64,000 nt of DNA from Turritopsis dohrnii. Taxonomy: Eukaryota; Cnidaria; Hydrozoa; Anthoathecata; Oceaniidae. Below, in pieces: positions 1-10,977 of this stretch. The position numbers and the translations under genes were made by a program. Under the pieces are notes generated by a model. It was not told the origin of the DNA. It did not search any database and saw nothing but the letters and a program-made list of their open reading frames with translations. Position 1 is the stretch's first letter. Each line of letters opens with the position of its first letter. The DNA lies in assembly GCA_027922465.2 (NCBI GenBank), contig BQMF02000066.1:1054001-1118000 (forward strand). The letters are read 5' to 3'.

Positions 1-640
1 GTAATTTTGTGTACATAAAAGATCATGAGAAAATAAAAAATATTGATCATGTCACCTGTTGATCCTTTTATTTCAAATTCCATTGTCATAGTGATTAATC
101 AGTTCACACAAAAAAAGTTGATCTGAGAAAAATCTTTGAAGCTGTTTTTTTCAGTGTTCATTTTTGGTGTGAGAGCCACTTACATTTGCTGTCCCATTTA
201 CAAAACTTACAAAATTTACAAAACAAAAGTGTAAGATACATTAGTCAAACGTAACTGGTTTTGTAAATGGAGCTACGTTTTACAACAAGGTTCATTTTCT
301 TTGACTCATTCTAATATTTAAAATTTTTAGTTTACATTAAAATGTTTAACATGCTTTTAGAGATCTAAATAAGCTTTCCAAAAATGTATCATACTTGATA
401 TAAACATATTCCTGTCAAAAGAATTAATTAAAAAAGAAAAATATGTTTTTTCTTTTACTCATACCTTAACTTACTATCAAACTTATTGCTTGTAATGTTA
501 TTTTTTTGATTTGTGTTTCACCAATTCTCAGAATACACAAAAATGCACCTAAAAAATAAATAAGTGCACCTCTTAAAATGCTGATGTTTCTTTTAGATGA
601 TTATTGTGACATATGGTGAATTTATTTTTATTATTATTGA
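1..640. other. No gene seen; AT-rich non-coding flank
   Basis: No open frame, conserved domain or clear repeat pair was found. Gene A lacks its upstream exons in this window, so this stretch may be intron of gene A lying upstream of the LINE insertion. That placement is inference. Confidence 0.4.
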
Positions 641-1119
641 TTTATTTAATGTTGGTCATAATAAAATAGATACAACAGTAGCTAATAAAAACCAACAATG
701 ATATTGTTTCAGGATTTACAATAAGGACAAGTACAAAAATTAATAGGCAATTTTTTAACTCTATTTTTAAAAATATCTAAAGTTGTCGAGTCTTTTACGT
801 TTTTTGGCAATTGGTCCCAGACTAAACTTCCTACAAAGCTTACCGAATGTATGTCAAATTTAACAGTATTGGTTGGGGGTAAAACAAGTTGTAGCCCTCC
901 TTTTCAGCGAATAGCCTGAAAACTCTGGTACAAAAAGCTCTGACATAAAAGAAGGGTTGAGACCGTTGACGGATTTAAAAATTTTGTGTAAAAATTTCTG
1001 TATGAAAGAGACATGAAGGGTGACTCCCTTTGATAAAGACAGTAGATCTGATAGACTCGAATTAAAATTTTGATAAACTGCAGAGATGAACCCTGTTGAT
1101 GTAGATGTTGCTGGCCTTA
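641..1119 (-). pseudogene. LINE reverse transcriptase, C-terminal remnant (left piece)
   Basis: The minus strand gives a decayed C-terminus of a CR1/L2-like non-LTR retrotransposon ORF2. It includes the usual late block (a VSFVG..VWDQLPKNVKD..TLDIFKNRVKK-like stretch) and ends near 710. Internal stops and frame changes show it is dead. The 3' side runs into a TTATT-rich tail near 610-650. It is the same copy as the piece at 4257-4975; the Harbinger transposon 1120-4253 landed inside it and split it. Confidence 0.75.
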
Positions 1120-1160
1120 AGCCGAATCTCCACTAGGCGGAAAATGTAGCGGCGGGCGAC
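1120..1160 (+). repeat. Harbinger left terminal inverted repeat
   Basis: 41 bp exactly matching the reverse complement of 4213-4253; similarity weakens but continues a little further inward. Preceded by TTA at 1117-1119. Confidence 0.95.
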
Positions 1161-1341
1161 TTTTTCCGCTGCTCCACATGCGCAGTAGTCTACATTGCGC
1201 AATAATTAACGATGTCGCGGCGGAAAAAGTTGAGAGGCGAATAGTAGAAACAAGTTCTACAATTCGCCTCTCGACATTTTCCGCTCGCAAAGAAAATGCC
1301 TTTTTTTTGCTGAGGTAAGCAATTCTTCATAGAAAAACAAG

Positions 1342-2387
1342 ATGGCCTACGAACCAGACAACACGTTCGGTTGTGGTGATGCTGTTAATTTTTTTAATTT
1401 AAATGCTTTGATTGGGGCTTCCCAAATGGTAGGAGCAAGTGATTCACAAGAAAATTCTGAGGAACCCATTGTGCCTGATGAAGATTGTTTTGATAAAGAA
1501 GCTTTCATCGAAGCGTTACGAAGTTACAGATGTCTTTGGGACACAAATGATAGTAATTACAAGAATAGAATCATGAAAGCAAATGCATGGAAAAAGCTTT
1601 CAGACATATTTCAGCAAGATGGTCAGTACTGTATTTTTAATCGTAATTTTTGACAAATAATATAGAATGAATGAAACTACTGAATTCAGGAATTTGTTTA
1701 CAGCCAACGAAGTTGTTTGAATAAATTGAACTTTATATTATTTTTTATGTTTCAGTCATATTTCTCCAAAAAACATTAAAGAATCTCAAGGATAATTTAA
1801 AAAGATGCCTTGATAGAAGACGAGCACTAACTAGATCTGGTGCTGCTCATTCAACGTTGCCAACATGTAAATACTTCGATCAAATGGCTTTTTTGCATGA
1901 ACGGAGTGCAAACAAACCGACGGATAGTAATGTGACATTGCCATTGCAATTTCCAGCTCAAGGGTTGCAGTCTACAACTCAAGACTTACAGTCTGCAACT
2001 CAACAAACAGACTTCCAATCACCACTACCATCAGCAAATCCTTCACCTATTTCTTCTGCACATTCTCCAAGTTCTATTTGCAGTGATGTTCCTTTAAAAT
2101 CACCACCCCTGAAGAGGCGAAGTGCTTTCAAAAGAAAGAGTCAAACAACAATGTCAGATTACAACAGTGATCCATTTTTGAGCCATTTAAAAGATATGAA
2201 CAATGAAATAATTAACTCTGTCAATGAGAAAAGCCAACCAGTTGTTGTTGATGAAGCTACGTCATATTGCAACAGCATTATTCCAGTTTTAAGTGGATTT
2301 TCAAAACGAAAAATGAGAATGGCAAAACTAAAAATAGACGAGCTCCTCTATGACATCGAGTTTGGAGAGCAATATATTGATTTATAG
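1342..2387 (+). CDS. Harbinger-encoded MADF/Myb-like DNA-binding protein
   Basis: Model join(1342..1621,1756..2387). Exon 1 starts MAYEPDNTF and carries the first half of a MADF (Myb/SANT-like) domain (FIEALRSYRCLWDT...AWKKLSDIF). A GT at 1622 and a TTTCAG acceptor ending at 1755 join it in phase to the second half (LQKTLKNLKDNLKRCLD). A low-complexity Q/S/P linker follows. The C-terminus has the lysine/arginine-rich helix usual in these proteins. Harbinger elements encode such a partner, which in studied systems helps import the transposase and bind the termini. It faces the transposase gene tail to tail. No stop or frameshift is seen. Confidence 0.87.
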
Positions 2388-2827
2388 GATATTTATATGT
2401 ATATATTTCTGGATATCAGAAGATATATACCTATTTTCAACATGATCCTGTTGCCAATACTTTTACTTGAAAATCAGTTGCTAATATACCAAAAATTATG
2501 TCATGAAACCTTTGGTACTTAAAAGGTACAATAACGAAACTAGGAATAGTGTGACATATGAAGAATTAATTACCAATATGTTCAAGAAATTTTTAGTTCT
2601 AGTGATACTCTTCCATTTGTCAACAATAATTAATCAACTCTGAAAAACAAGGAATATTATAGAGAAATGATTTTGCTTTGATTTTAATTCAAAATATGCA
2701 TTTCTGACTGATATATTAATTCTTCATGTTTCTGTAAGTCCACCATATCTTATGTTTATCAACAAGTGTGCACATGAAATAAAACTAGTTTACGTTTAAC
2801 AATTAGAATTAAGTACATGTTTTACAG

Positions 2828-4120
2828 CTACTTTGCCCTATTAACATAATCCCACTGCCACTCAACTGCGCCTTCGTTATTGAAATAATCTTTGAATTTA
2901 TCTCTAACCAATTTTGCTTCACCAGTGTAATTATTTGAGGCTCTTGCATTAATAGGTGACAGTCCGTTTATGTTAGCTTCATCTCGTCTCCATTCTCCTA
3001 GTTGTAACCCATTAGGATCTTCCCGGTCAACATAATTTATAGGGCAATAGCTGTAGTCATCGAGAGTGTTATTTTCGGTCATGAGAAAATTGTGTAATAC
3101 AACGGCAGCTTTCGTAATTTCTTTTACCTTTTCTTTTTTAGCAATAATAGGGCGGTGAAATACCCGAAACCTACTTGCCATAATGCCGAACGCGTTTTCA
3201 ATTACCCTTCTTGCTCGACTCAGCCTATAGTTAAAAACCAACTTATCTGTTGATAAATTTGTGAATGGATAGGGTTTCAACATGTGCCTTTTGAGACCAA
3301 AAGCGTCATCAGCTACGAAAACGTAAGGAAGTATTTTTTCACTTCCATTTAGTTTGCTATCATTAGGAATGTTGAGACAATTATTTTCAATGCCGAAACC
3401 CAAGTGGCTATTGTTATACACACTGCCATCACTTTGTCTTCCACTATCACCGATATCAACTAATGTGAATCGGTACTTTGCGTCACAAACGGCCATTAGC
3501 ACTATACTGTGACTTTTTTTGTAGTTAAAGTAACTTGAGGACGAACGAGCAGGAGCGAACATTACAACGTGTTTTCCATCAATAGCACCTATTGCGTTGG
3601 GAAAGTTCCATCTCGCCTCGAATTCGTCAGATTTTTGTTTCCATTCCTCAATGCTACTTGGGGGCTTGATATATTCTCCCAGCACATTCCACATAACAGA
3701 ACAAGTTTCATGAATAATCCGACCAACAGTTGTTGGACTCATTCTGTAGCTAGCTGCAATCGAACTATGGGCATCACCAGTCGTGAGATAACGTAACGTG
3801 ACAGCGAGTCTTTGGCCAGCTGAAATTGGCTCCCGCATTTTCGTTAACCTTTTAGCAATGCTTGGACCTACATATCCAAGAAGTTTCTCTAATGTTCTCG
3901 GTGACATGCGAAAATAATTGAAAAACATTTCATGATCATGAAGCCTCATATCTCGTATGAGATTGTAATATTCACCCTTGGCATTGCGCTCAAGGTATAT
4001 CTTTCGAACCCAAAAACGTCTTTTTGTTGAGCTTGCTTTCCTCTTCTTTAGACAAATAGTTCGATAAATGAAAGCACTTCTTAAAAAAAGTAAGTAGCGT
4101 ATCTTCGATAATTGATTCAT
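2828..4120 (-). CDS. Harbinger DDE transposase (DDE_Tnp_4 type)
   Basis: A 430-residue open frame with no break. The N-terminus has a helix-turn-helix-like segment (SAGQRLAVTLRYLTTG...SIAASYRMSPTTVGRII). Catalytic acids appear in the expected order: Asp in GAIDGKHV, Asp in LVDIGDSGRQSDG and Glu in RRVIENAFGIMASRF. This matches PIF/Harbinger nucleases such as those related to HARBI1. It lies entirely within the TIRs and is convergent with the MADF gene. It would cut and integrate the element at TWA sites. Intact length and motifs suggest function, but activity is not shown. Confidence 0.93.
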   Translation of the reverse strand: MNQLSKIRYLLFLRSAFIYRTICLKKRKASSTKRRFWVRKIYLERNAKGEYYNLIRDMRLHDHEMFFNYFRMSPRTLEKLLGYVGPSIAKRLTKMREPISAGQRLAVTLRYLTTGDAHSSIAASYRMSPTTVGRIIHETCSVMWNVLGEYIKPPSSIEEWKQKSDEFEARWNFPNAIGAIDGKHVVMFAPARSSSSYFNYKKSHSIVLMAVCDAKYRFTLVDIGDSGRQSDGSVYNNSHLGFGIENNCLNIPNDSKLNGSEKILPYVFVADDAFGLKRHMLKPYPFTNLSTDKLVFNYRLSRARRVIENAFGIMASRFRVFHRPIIAKKEKVKEITKAAVVLHNFLMTENNTLDDYSYCPINYVDREDPNGLQLGEWRRDEANINGLSPINARASNNYTGEAKLVRDKFKDYFNNEGAVEWQWDYVNRAK

Positions 4121-4212
4121 GTTGTTTATGTTTGATTCAAAGTAGCGCTCTTTTTAAAGTTTAGTGGAGATTAAACTGTCATTCCGCCGCGGAAAATATC
4201 GAGGCGGAAAAG

Positions 4213-4253
4213 GTCGCCCGCCGCTACATTTTCCGCCTAGTGGAGATTCGGCT
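4213..4253 (-). repeat. Harbinger right terminal inverted repeat
   Basis: Reverse complement of 1120-1160 over 41 bp, followed by the target duplication TTA at 4254-4256. Confidence 0.95.
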
Positions 4254-4256
4254 TTA

Positions 4257-4975
4257 TCGAAACGCATCCAAATTAATGGGCAGTAGTGAAAATGAGAAAG
4301 AACATAGTCATTATATAAACATTTTGCAGTTTTAACTGAGATATAAGGTCGAATCCGTAGAAGTGCCTTGGTTTTACTTGAGACCTTCTTACATTTTTCA
4401 TCTAGATGCTCTCTGAATCGTAGTTTATCATCTATGTAGATTCCTAAAAGTTTTACACAATTTGAGGTATCTACAATTATATTCTCTATATGAAATTTCC
4501 ATAACCTGAAATGTTGCTGGATTTGCAACAAGCCCATTGACACTAAACCATTCAATGACGTCTAAAGTATCAGCGCCAAGTATTTCCAAGACTCTGGCTA
4601 ATGTTTTTGCAAATGCATACAGAGTATTATCATCAGCAAAATTACAAATTTCTGATTTTCGGTTGTTAGTTGACAATAGGAGATCATTAAGAAAAATATT
4701 AAAAAATAAAGGTCCTAAGATGGATTCCTGTGGGACCCCAGTAATACGCAAAGAAATGTACTAAATTTATCTCTTACTTTAACTCTATGTGTTCGATTTG
4801 TAAGGTAATCGTAAGTAAATTTTGAACTTTTATAGTTCACCCCATAAGCTGCAAGTTTTGCAATTAGCAACTCATAGGGTAAACAGTCGTAAGCCTTAGA
4901 TAAGTCCATTAAGACAGTACCTACAATATTTGAATCGTCAAGGGCTTTTTGCCAGCGGTTTAACATTCTATGCAA
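4257..4975 (-). pseudogene. LINE reverse transcriptase remnant (right piece)
   Basis: Minus-strand pieces in shifting frames give RT blocks: DLSKAYDCLPYELLIAKL, then a GVPQESILGPLFF-like block, a FADDNTLYA catalytic box, and the thumb-like VKLLGIYIDDKLRFREHL. This order is that of CR1/L2-like ORF2. At least two frameshifts are present. The 5' end stops at about 4975, immediately before the splice acceptor of gene A's first visible exon, so the LINE is 5'-truncated and lies in an intron of gene A. Confidence 0.85.
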
Positions 4976-4994
4976 AACATGAATTGTTTTTTAG

Positions 4995-7900
4995 GCAATT
5001 TTAATCCTTGGAAAGAAGAAGCCATTTGTCTCAAATATTTAGCTGGAGAATGTGAAGATGCCAGGTTTTGCCATTTGATACATTCGGCAGGAAAACGCCC
5101 TTTCCTATGGCAAAGTAAAAAAGCTAATGATGATAGTTGGGATAATTTTTCCTCCGAAATGAATGAGAAAATTGAGGAAGAGTTTTGTGATCCTTCTAGA
5201 GATTGTTGGAGCAGGTATATACATTGATCCTTACAAAATTATTTTACCACAATAATGTTTATTGTTAAAATTAATAAATTTCTTCAAAAAACTTTATCAA
5301 TTCATAATGATTCGAAAATGTTTTTTTCTAGTTTATCCTTGTTTGTTTTACTTTTCTGTTTGCAGTGATCTTGACATTAGTTGTGAAACATTTGCCACTC
5401 TTTCTGATATAAATTGCAATAACTACAATGACGAAAATGTTGAGATTCGTCGTCTGTCAACAAAGTCATCAGTGAAAGGTCAAAAAGATGACTATGGTCT
5501 AACAGAATGGCAATGGTATTGGAAAGGAGACACTGAATGGCATAAATATAATAATTTGGTACGGTACTTTTGTTTTTATTTTTTAGCTATGAAGAAAACT
5601 CAGGAGAATAACAGAACTTCAAGAAATTGATACTTGTTTTAATATTTTAGAATGAAGAACTAGAGCTTGCATTTCTCAACAATGAGTCATCATTTAAATT
5701 CAAAAGAAAAGAATTCATTTATGTGCTATCATTTGATACTATGGAGCAACAGAATCTAAATCCAAAATACCTAACAAAAAGAGCTGTTCGTAGAAGACCT
5801 CTTTTTAAGACGAAAGAAGATATGAAAAGGTAACTTTTAGGAATCAATGATGTTATTTCATGGTAAAAATAGATCTTGATGTGAGAAAACCAAGCCCTAT
5901 ATGTCAGTCCAAGTATCAGGCAAGGTACAGGTTGAGAAGTGATGCAAATTATTAGAGGCAGATTTTAGAGCTTCATTTTTTGCAAATGATTGAATGCCAA
6001 CAATTACAAAGGCATGGAAGGGCAAATGTTGAGAATGTTTATAATGGACATTTATGTTTTATGTTGATTTGATCTTATTTGAAATATCATCTGATATAAA
6101 TTTGAAGCTATCAGAAAGAATTTAAAGTTATTCTTGTCATATTTTATTCTTAAAATTAGGTTTGACTGATAAAGTTTCTTCTAGGGCAATATCAGTTTTT
6201 CAAACCCCTCCACATTGGCCACTGAATTTTGATCGAGGAGAAAGAATACCCTTAGACTTCAAAAAGCTGAAACAGCTGAAAACTGATTTCCGCAACTCTA
6301 TCAAAATGCCAGTAATTATTTGGGATATTCAAGAAATATGCAACAAAGAACATTATGATAGTTATGAAAGGTAAGATGAAAGAAAATAGTTTACAGCATA
6401 GGCGTTAAATTGGAGTAACATGCTTTGAAATTTGTAATGTGTCTAGGCTGTTCTGCTATATATATCCTTAAAGTTTGTATTGATTTGGATTTAACAAAAG
6501 TAAACAAGTTATTTAGACAAGTTCATGTATTATTGGTGATTAGGGTGTGTTTGCTAACTCATTCAAATCTAATGTTCATTACAATCACCTTATATTAAAA
6601 GTTGACCAAAAAAATACTGTCAAATGTGGTATCATTAATTATTTTTTATTTTCTTACTTTTATTCAAGTTCACCCTTCCCTAGTCAGACTTTCTATTTTG
6701 GCTAGCCGATAGGAACTTTGAATGGAGGTTACAATTTCATTACCTTCGGCTTTCATCACAATTGGGGACAATTTGTTACTAGTCTCTCACCTAGCCCTAT
6801 TATCCCTGAAGCACCAAGAGACTTCATGGGGGAACAGGCTGGTAGCAGTACTGCCAGGGACACGGCTGGAACACTGAAAACTGTTTGAAGAGGGCACATT
6901 TTCGAAATTAGATGTGGTAAAAAACTTTACCCAGATTACTAGTATTTTTATGTTTAACATTGGGACAAAAGATGAATGTAAGGAAAGATAAATGAAATCA
7001 CTTCAACATCAGCTTCGAGTCAGAAATGTTCTTTTTTTGAAATACTCACCTTTGTTTAAAATAATATCCAAACTCTTCAGATTTCCATCATGAAGTTTGT
7101 GTGGAAGATTTTCTGAAGCCAGTGTTGATAAAGGATTACAAATCTCTCCCATCTCCTGGATGGAAAGCTTTTTCTTGCAGTAGTCAATATTAAAAATGTG
7201 ACGATTCGAAGGAAAATCACTACAAGCGATAATAGCGCTCGCATCGAGAAGTAGCGCTAAATTTATCGCTAACATTGACGAACTTAGCGATAAATATAAG
7301 CAGCACAAAAAGCACTTTCAAGAATAATTAATTAATTATTCAAGAATAATTAATTTGTTGCTAATATATTCATCATAAATATTATTCATCTTCCGTGTTT
7401 TTTATACATTTTTCAATTTTGGTTTTGAAGTTTACTTGTGTGTGTCAACACAACCTTTAGACAATCTTTCACATAAACTTCACGAAAAGCCGAAGGAAAC
7501 AGGTGTTATTTTATTTAAACGAAAGTGAGTATTTCAAAAGAGAACTTTCGCAGCTCGTCAAGCCGAAGTTAAAATGTTTTTATTTTTCCCTTCCTACATT
7601 CATACTTCATCCTAATATTGAACCTAAAGACATTATCGATGCAGTGACAGAAGTCAATAATGATCACTAAAAACGTTGTGATCAATTTAATTAAGGGTAC
7701 ATCTCCACCCAGTGCAAGTGAAATGTCTTTCGAAAGAATAATAATAAAGGTTTTGCTATCGAAAAAACTTTTAATGTAATGTGTCTTTAATATTGTAAAA
7801 GTTTTCTCCCAAGAGCTTATAGAATGGCAATCGAACAATCTAGAAAAAAGAATTATCGCAGATGGTTTCTACTTGTGGTTGCTTTCGAACTAACTTCTGT

Positions 7901-10900
7901 ATCTTTAATCTCCAACTGAATATAGGAACCAGTCAATTAAGTTCAATTTAATACACAAGCAGGTGCTCAAATCGAATAACACTGTATTTTAAATTGGCTT
8001 TCAGATTTGTGCTGAAGGTGCCTGAATAACAAATAAAATAAAAAGCGTTTCGGAAACTTTTTATTTCTCGAGAAATATGTCCGCTCGTCTGTTCAGTCAT
8101 AACACAATGAATCAGAGTTTATCATGTCAAAACAAGCGAGTTTGTTTTGTATTTATTGCTATTTGGCGAAACAATAATTAAATCACTGTTATTTGAGAAC
8201 TTCATAAAACAACACATGGTATGTGAAATTGTATAAACAAAAGACTTGAACAAAACTTTTTGACGATAATAACGGTAATCTGTGCCCTTAGAGGATATTA
8301 ATGATATTAACGATTTCACTTTCATCTCATTCGATATTCTGTCCGTTTCACATAATTAATTGAACCAACATTATTATACGAATAATTTTAGTGATAAATC
8401 AAATACTTATCGCTAAAATTTAGCGCTTTTTCGTAAAGAGCGATATTTATAAGCGATAATAGTGATAATGATAAAACTACAAGCGCTAAATTTATCACTA
8501 ATATTGTTACTACATTTGTAAATAAGAACAAATTAGCGCTAAAACCCATTGTTCTTTTAGCGCTATTAGCACTTTGTATAAAGCGCTATTATCGCTTGTA
8601 GTGATTTTCCCTTGAATCGTCACAAATGGACAGTTGGAAAAGCAGGTTCCAAATGGTATTACCTGCCATGCAACGATTGAGCACGATTGAGCAGAGGAGT
8701 GTTGGCATGGAGTGCTAGTACCCACATTTTTCTTTCAAAGCCTTTAAGACCTATACTGCAATTAGTCAAAATATTCTGGAGGGTTCCTACACACTTTTTG
8801 GGGGAACTTTGTTAGACGTTTAAAATTAGTTCCATGTATATAACTCTAGGAGAAAAACATTGTGAAGATCCTTTATTTGAATTGCATTGCATCTTCATCT
8901 AAGAACATATGATTATTGAACATACTCCAAATGTTTATAATTATACTTATTTGATTATGATGGCGATGATGATGATGATGATAATGATGACGATTTATAT
9001 CATCACCTGGAAAATGTGTTACCTGGGATACTTTTCAAGTTTTCAAGTTATTTAAGTTTAAGTGAATGGTCAGAAGACATAAATAACACATAGTCTATCA
9101 ACGGTAATAGGTGCGGTGAGAAGTGTTTCATGTTTTGTATTAGCAGCCACTTACATCAGATTTTTTGTTTACCGCGAATCATTGCATTACATCCCCAATC
9201 AAATGCAGCCGTTAGAATGTCTAGAGATCCAATAGGGGTAACTGACGTTTTTGAGACTGCGATATTGGTAATGAAGTGATGAAAATTCTGGGTCTATATT
9301 TTTTAGGGACGGATCTGTGACACCTTTAAAATATTTGATCAGGTGGTTGTAGCAAAACAATCTTGTGCATTTTTTATTGGTTTTTGGAGCTCCATAACAT
9401 ACTTGCCACACTTTTCAACAACCATTATGTGATAACCTACCACTATTTGATATAGAAATCACGTTGTAAATTATTGTTTACAATGTACAATAATATTTGT
9501 GCTAACTATTAACATGACCTAAGAGGCTTCTAAGTGAAAAGACTGTCTTTATGTTTCAGAAAGAAAATGATCTTACAAGAGAAACTAGATGATGTCAACG
9601 AGAAGTTTCTTTACCATGGTACTGATTATTCTGTCGTCAATGCAATTTGTGCCCAAAATTTTGATTGGCGATTATGTGGCAAAAATCAAACTGCATATGG
9701 AAAAGGTAGTTATTTTTCTACAAGTGCATCCTACAGTCATCGTTACTCAACAAGTGACATCTCTGGTTTTCGTTATATGTTTCTTGCATCAATCTTGGCT
9801 GGGCGTTCTACTGTTGTAAGTCATAAATTCTTTTGAGTATTTACTTCTTTGTTTATCTCAAGCAGGGATCATACTGGCTATGAGTTTAATCATGGAATTA
9901 TTTTTTTCAGGATTTTCTAGTCAGCTCACTGTCTTGCAAATTTGTTAACATTTCATTTACTGGATCGTTACATCAAATGTATGTGACTTCAAAATTCAAA
10001 CAGAAAGAAAAATTGCAAACTTAAGCAATACGCATATAAAATCTTTAAATCAATGCTTCTCAGAAACAAAATATTTAAGTACATAGACCGTATATTTTTT
10101 TAACAATTTTTGCTATACTTCATCATATCCCGTCATTTTTTCTCCAAATTTTTCTTCTGTGACTGTTATCATTTTGTACCATTACGACCTAACGTACTAT
10201 TACTGACTTAAAAAAATATATCGCAACCAATTAATTACAGGAACTGATGTAATTTACCGGCAATATCTCAGATGATAGATAATTTATTTGGTAAGGAAGG
10301 TCATTGAGAAGAGCAGCACAATACTGATGTGGACCTAATGTATGTATATGTAAATGAAAAAAATACATTATAAACTAAAACATTTCATGTCAAACCAGGA
10401 AAATGAGAGAGAATAAGAAATCGCATATTAAAACAAGTATTTTGAATTCATACATGTTTTTCTTCAATCGAAGTATCTGTCGATACACTGTCACATACCT
10501 TCATAATCCCAAATCTGAAAATTAACACAAATTCTGGTCACAACAATATGTATCAATATTAACCAAAATACCACAGATATCTGAAATTTTATTCTTTAGT
10601 TCAATTGGCAGCATCGGTTTGCAGTGCTTTTGATTTTCAGACTCTTATGTTGGAATGTGTTTGACTTGCATTCATAATTACCGAAATTGTTATTCCCGAT
10701 TTTTTCACTCCATGTTAATGTGTATTTTTATTTTCTTTATGTTTTGATGTTATCTACCTTGCTATTAATGTTGCAGTGTATTGAATTTTGATTTCAGGGA
10801 CATTCAAAGTTGAAAAGGCCTCCTGAAGTAAATTCATCAACACATGACTTGTATGATAGTTGTGTGAACAACCTGCGGAATCCTTCTATCTACGTCATTT

Positions 10901-10977
10901 TCGAAAGAGACCAATGTTATCCACGTTATTTGATTACCTATGAGGATACCTTAATTGGGTATGATGATGAAATGTAA
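4995..10977 (+). CDS. ZAP/PARP12-like mono-ADP-ribosyltransferase, 3' half (gene A)
   Basis: Exons 4995-5214, 5366-5558, 5651-5829, 6185-6370, 9560-9815 and 10798-10977 (TAA) join in phase. Exon lengths match gene B nearly exactly (220, 193, 179/176, 186, 256, 180/162). Order: one CCCH finger (CLKYLAGECEDARFCHLIH), first WWE region (RPFLWQSKKANDDSWDNF), second WWE (LTEWQWYWKGDTEWHKY), then the PARP catalytic domain. The triad residues are His in FLYHGTDYS, Tyr in GKGSYFS and Ile in NPSIYVIF. H-Y-I is typical of mono-ADP-ribosylating PARPs (PARP10-12, 14-16), unlike catalytically dead ZAP. WWE regions of this type bind ADP-ribose. The exons for the N-terminal fingers are not in the window; a LINE plus Harbinger sits in the preceding intron. 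The intron 6371-9559 holds a DNA transposon. Confidence 0.88.
6371..7197. other. Intron of gene A, no gene seen
   Basis: Left part of the long intron between the fourth and fifth visible exons. It shows no coding similarity and ends at the TIR element at 7198. Confidence 0.5.
7198..8623. mobile_element. TIR DNA element with AGCGCTA-rich ends (copy 1)
   Basis: The ends are inverted repeats, about 40 bp with a few mismatches: GTGACGATTCGAAGGAAAAT at 7198 and its complement at 8583-8623. Both flanks carry AAAT, a possible 4-bp target duplication. Inside each end are many short AGCGCTA / TAGCGATAA palindromic units (7225-7290 and 8390-8610). No transposase was recognised; the ORFs on either strand look like noise. 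A truncated, inverted copy lies at 52399-52909. The superfamily is unknown. Confidence 0.8.
8624..9559. other. Remainder of gene A intron
   Basis: Non-coding apart from the trinucleotide microsatellite near 8953-8994. It ends in a pyrimidine-rich TTTCAG acceptor at 9559. Confidence 0.5.
8953..8994 (+). repeat. Imperfect GAT trinucleotide microsatellite
   Basis: About 13 GAT-like units with GCG, AAT and GAC variants, inside an intron of gene A. Confidence 0.85.

Larger units (their letters stand above)
1120..4253. mobile_element. Complete PIF/Harbinger DNA transposon
   Basis: A 3134-bp element with terminal inverted repeats identical over 41 bp (1120-1160 and 4213-4253; outer sequence AGCCGAATCTCCACTAGG). 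It is flanked by a 3-bp TTA target duplication (1117-1119 and 4254-4256), as expected for PIF/Harbinger. It carries the two standard genes in convergent orientation: a MADF/Myb-like DNA-binding protein on + and a DDE transposase on -. A further palindrome near 1210-1290 (GCGGCGGAAAA and its complement) gives subterminal repeats. Matching termini and open ORFs suggest a young, possibly active copy. It sits inside an older LINE. Confidence 0.95.

Noticed and set aside
7569..7838. Minus-strand 89-codon frame as a transposase of the 7198 element
   Set aside because: No catalytic motif or similarity recognised; composition is that of random AT-rich sequence.
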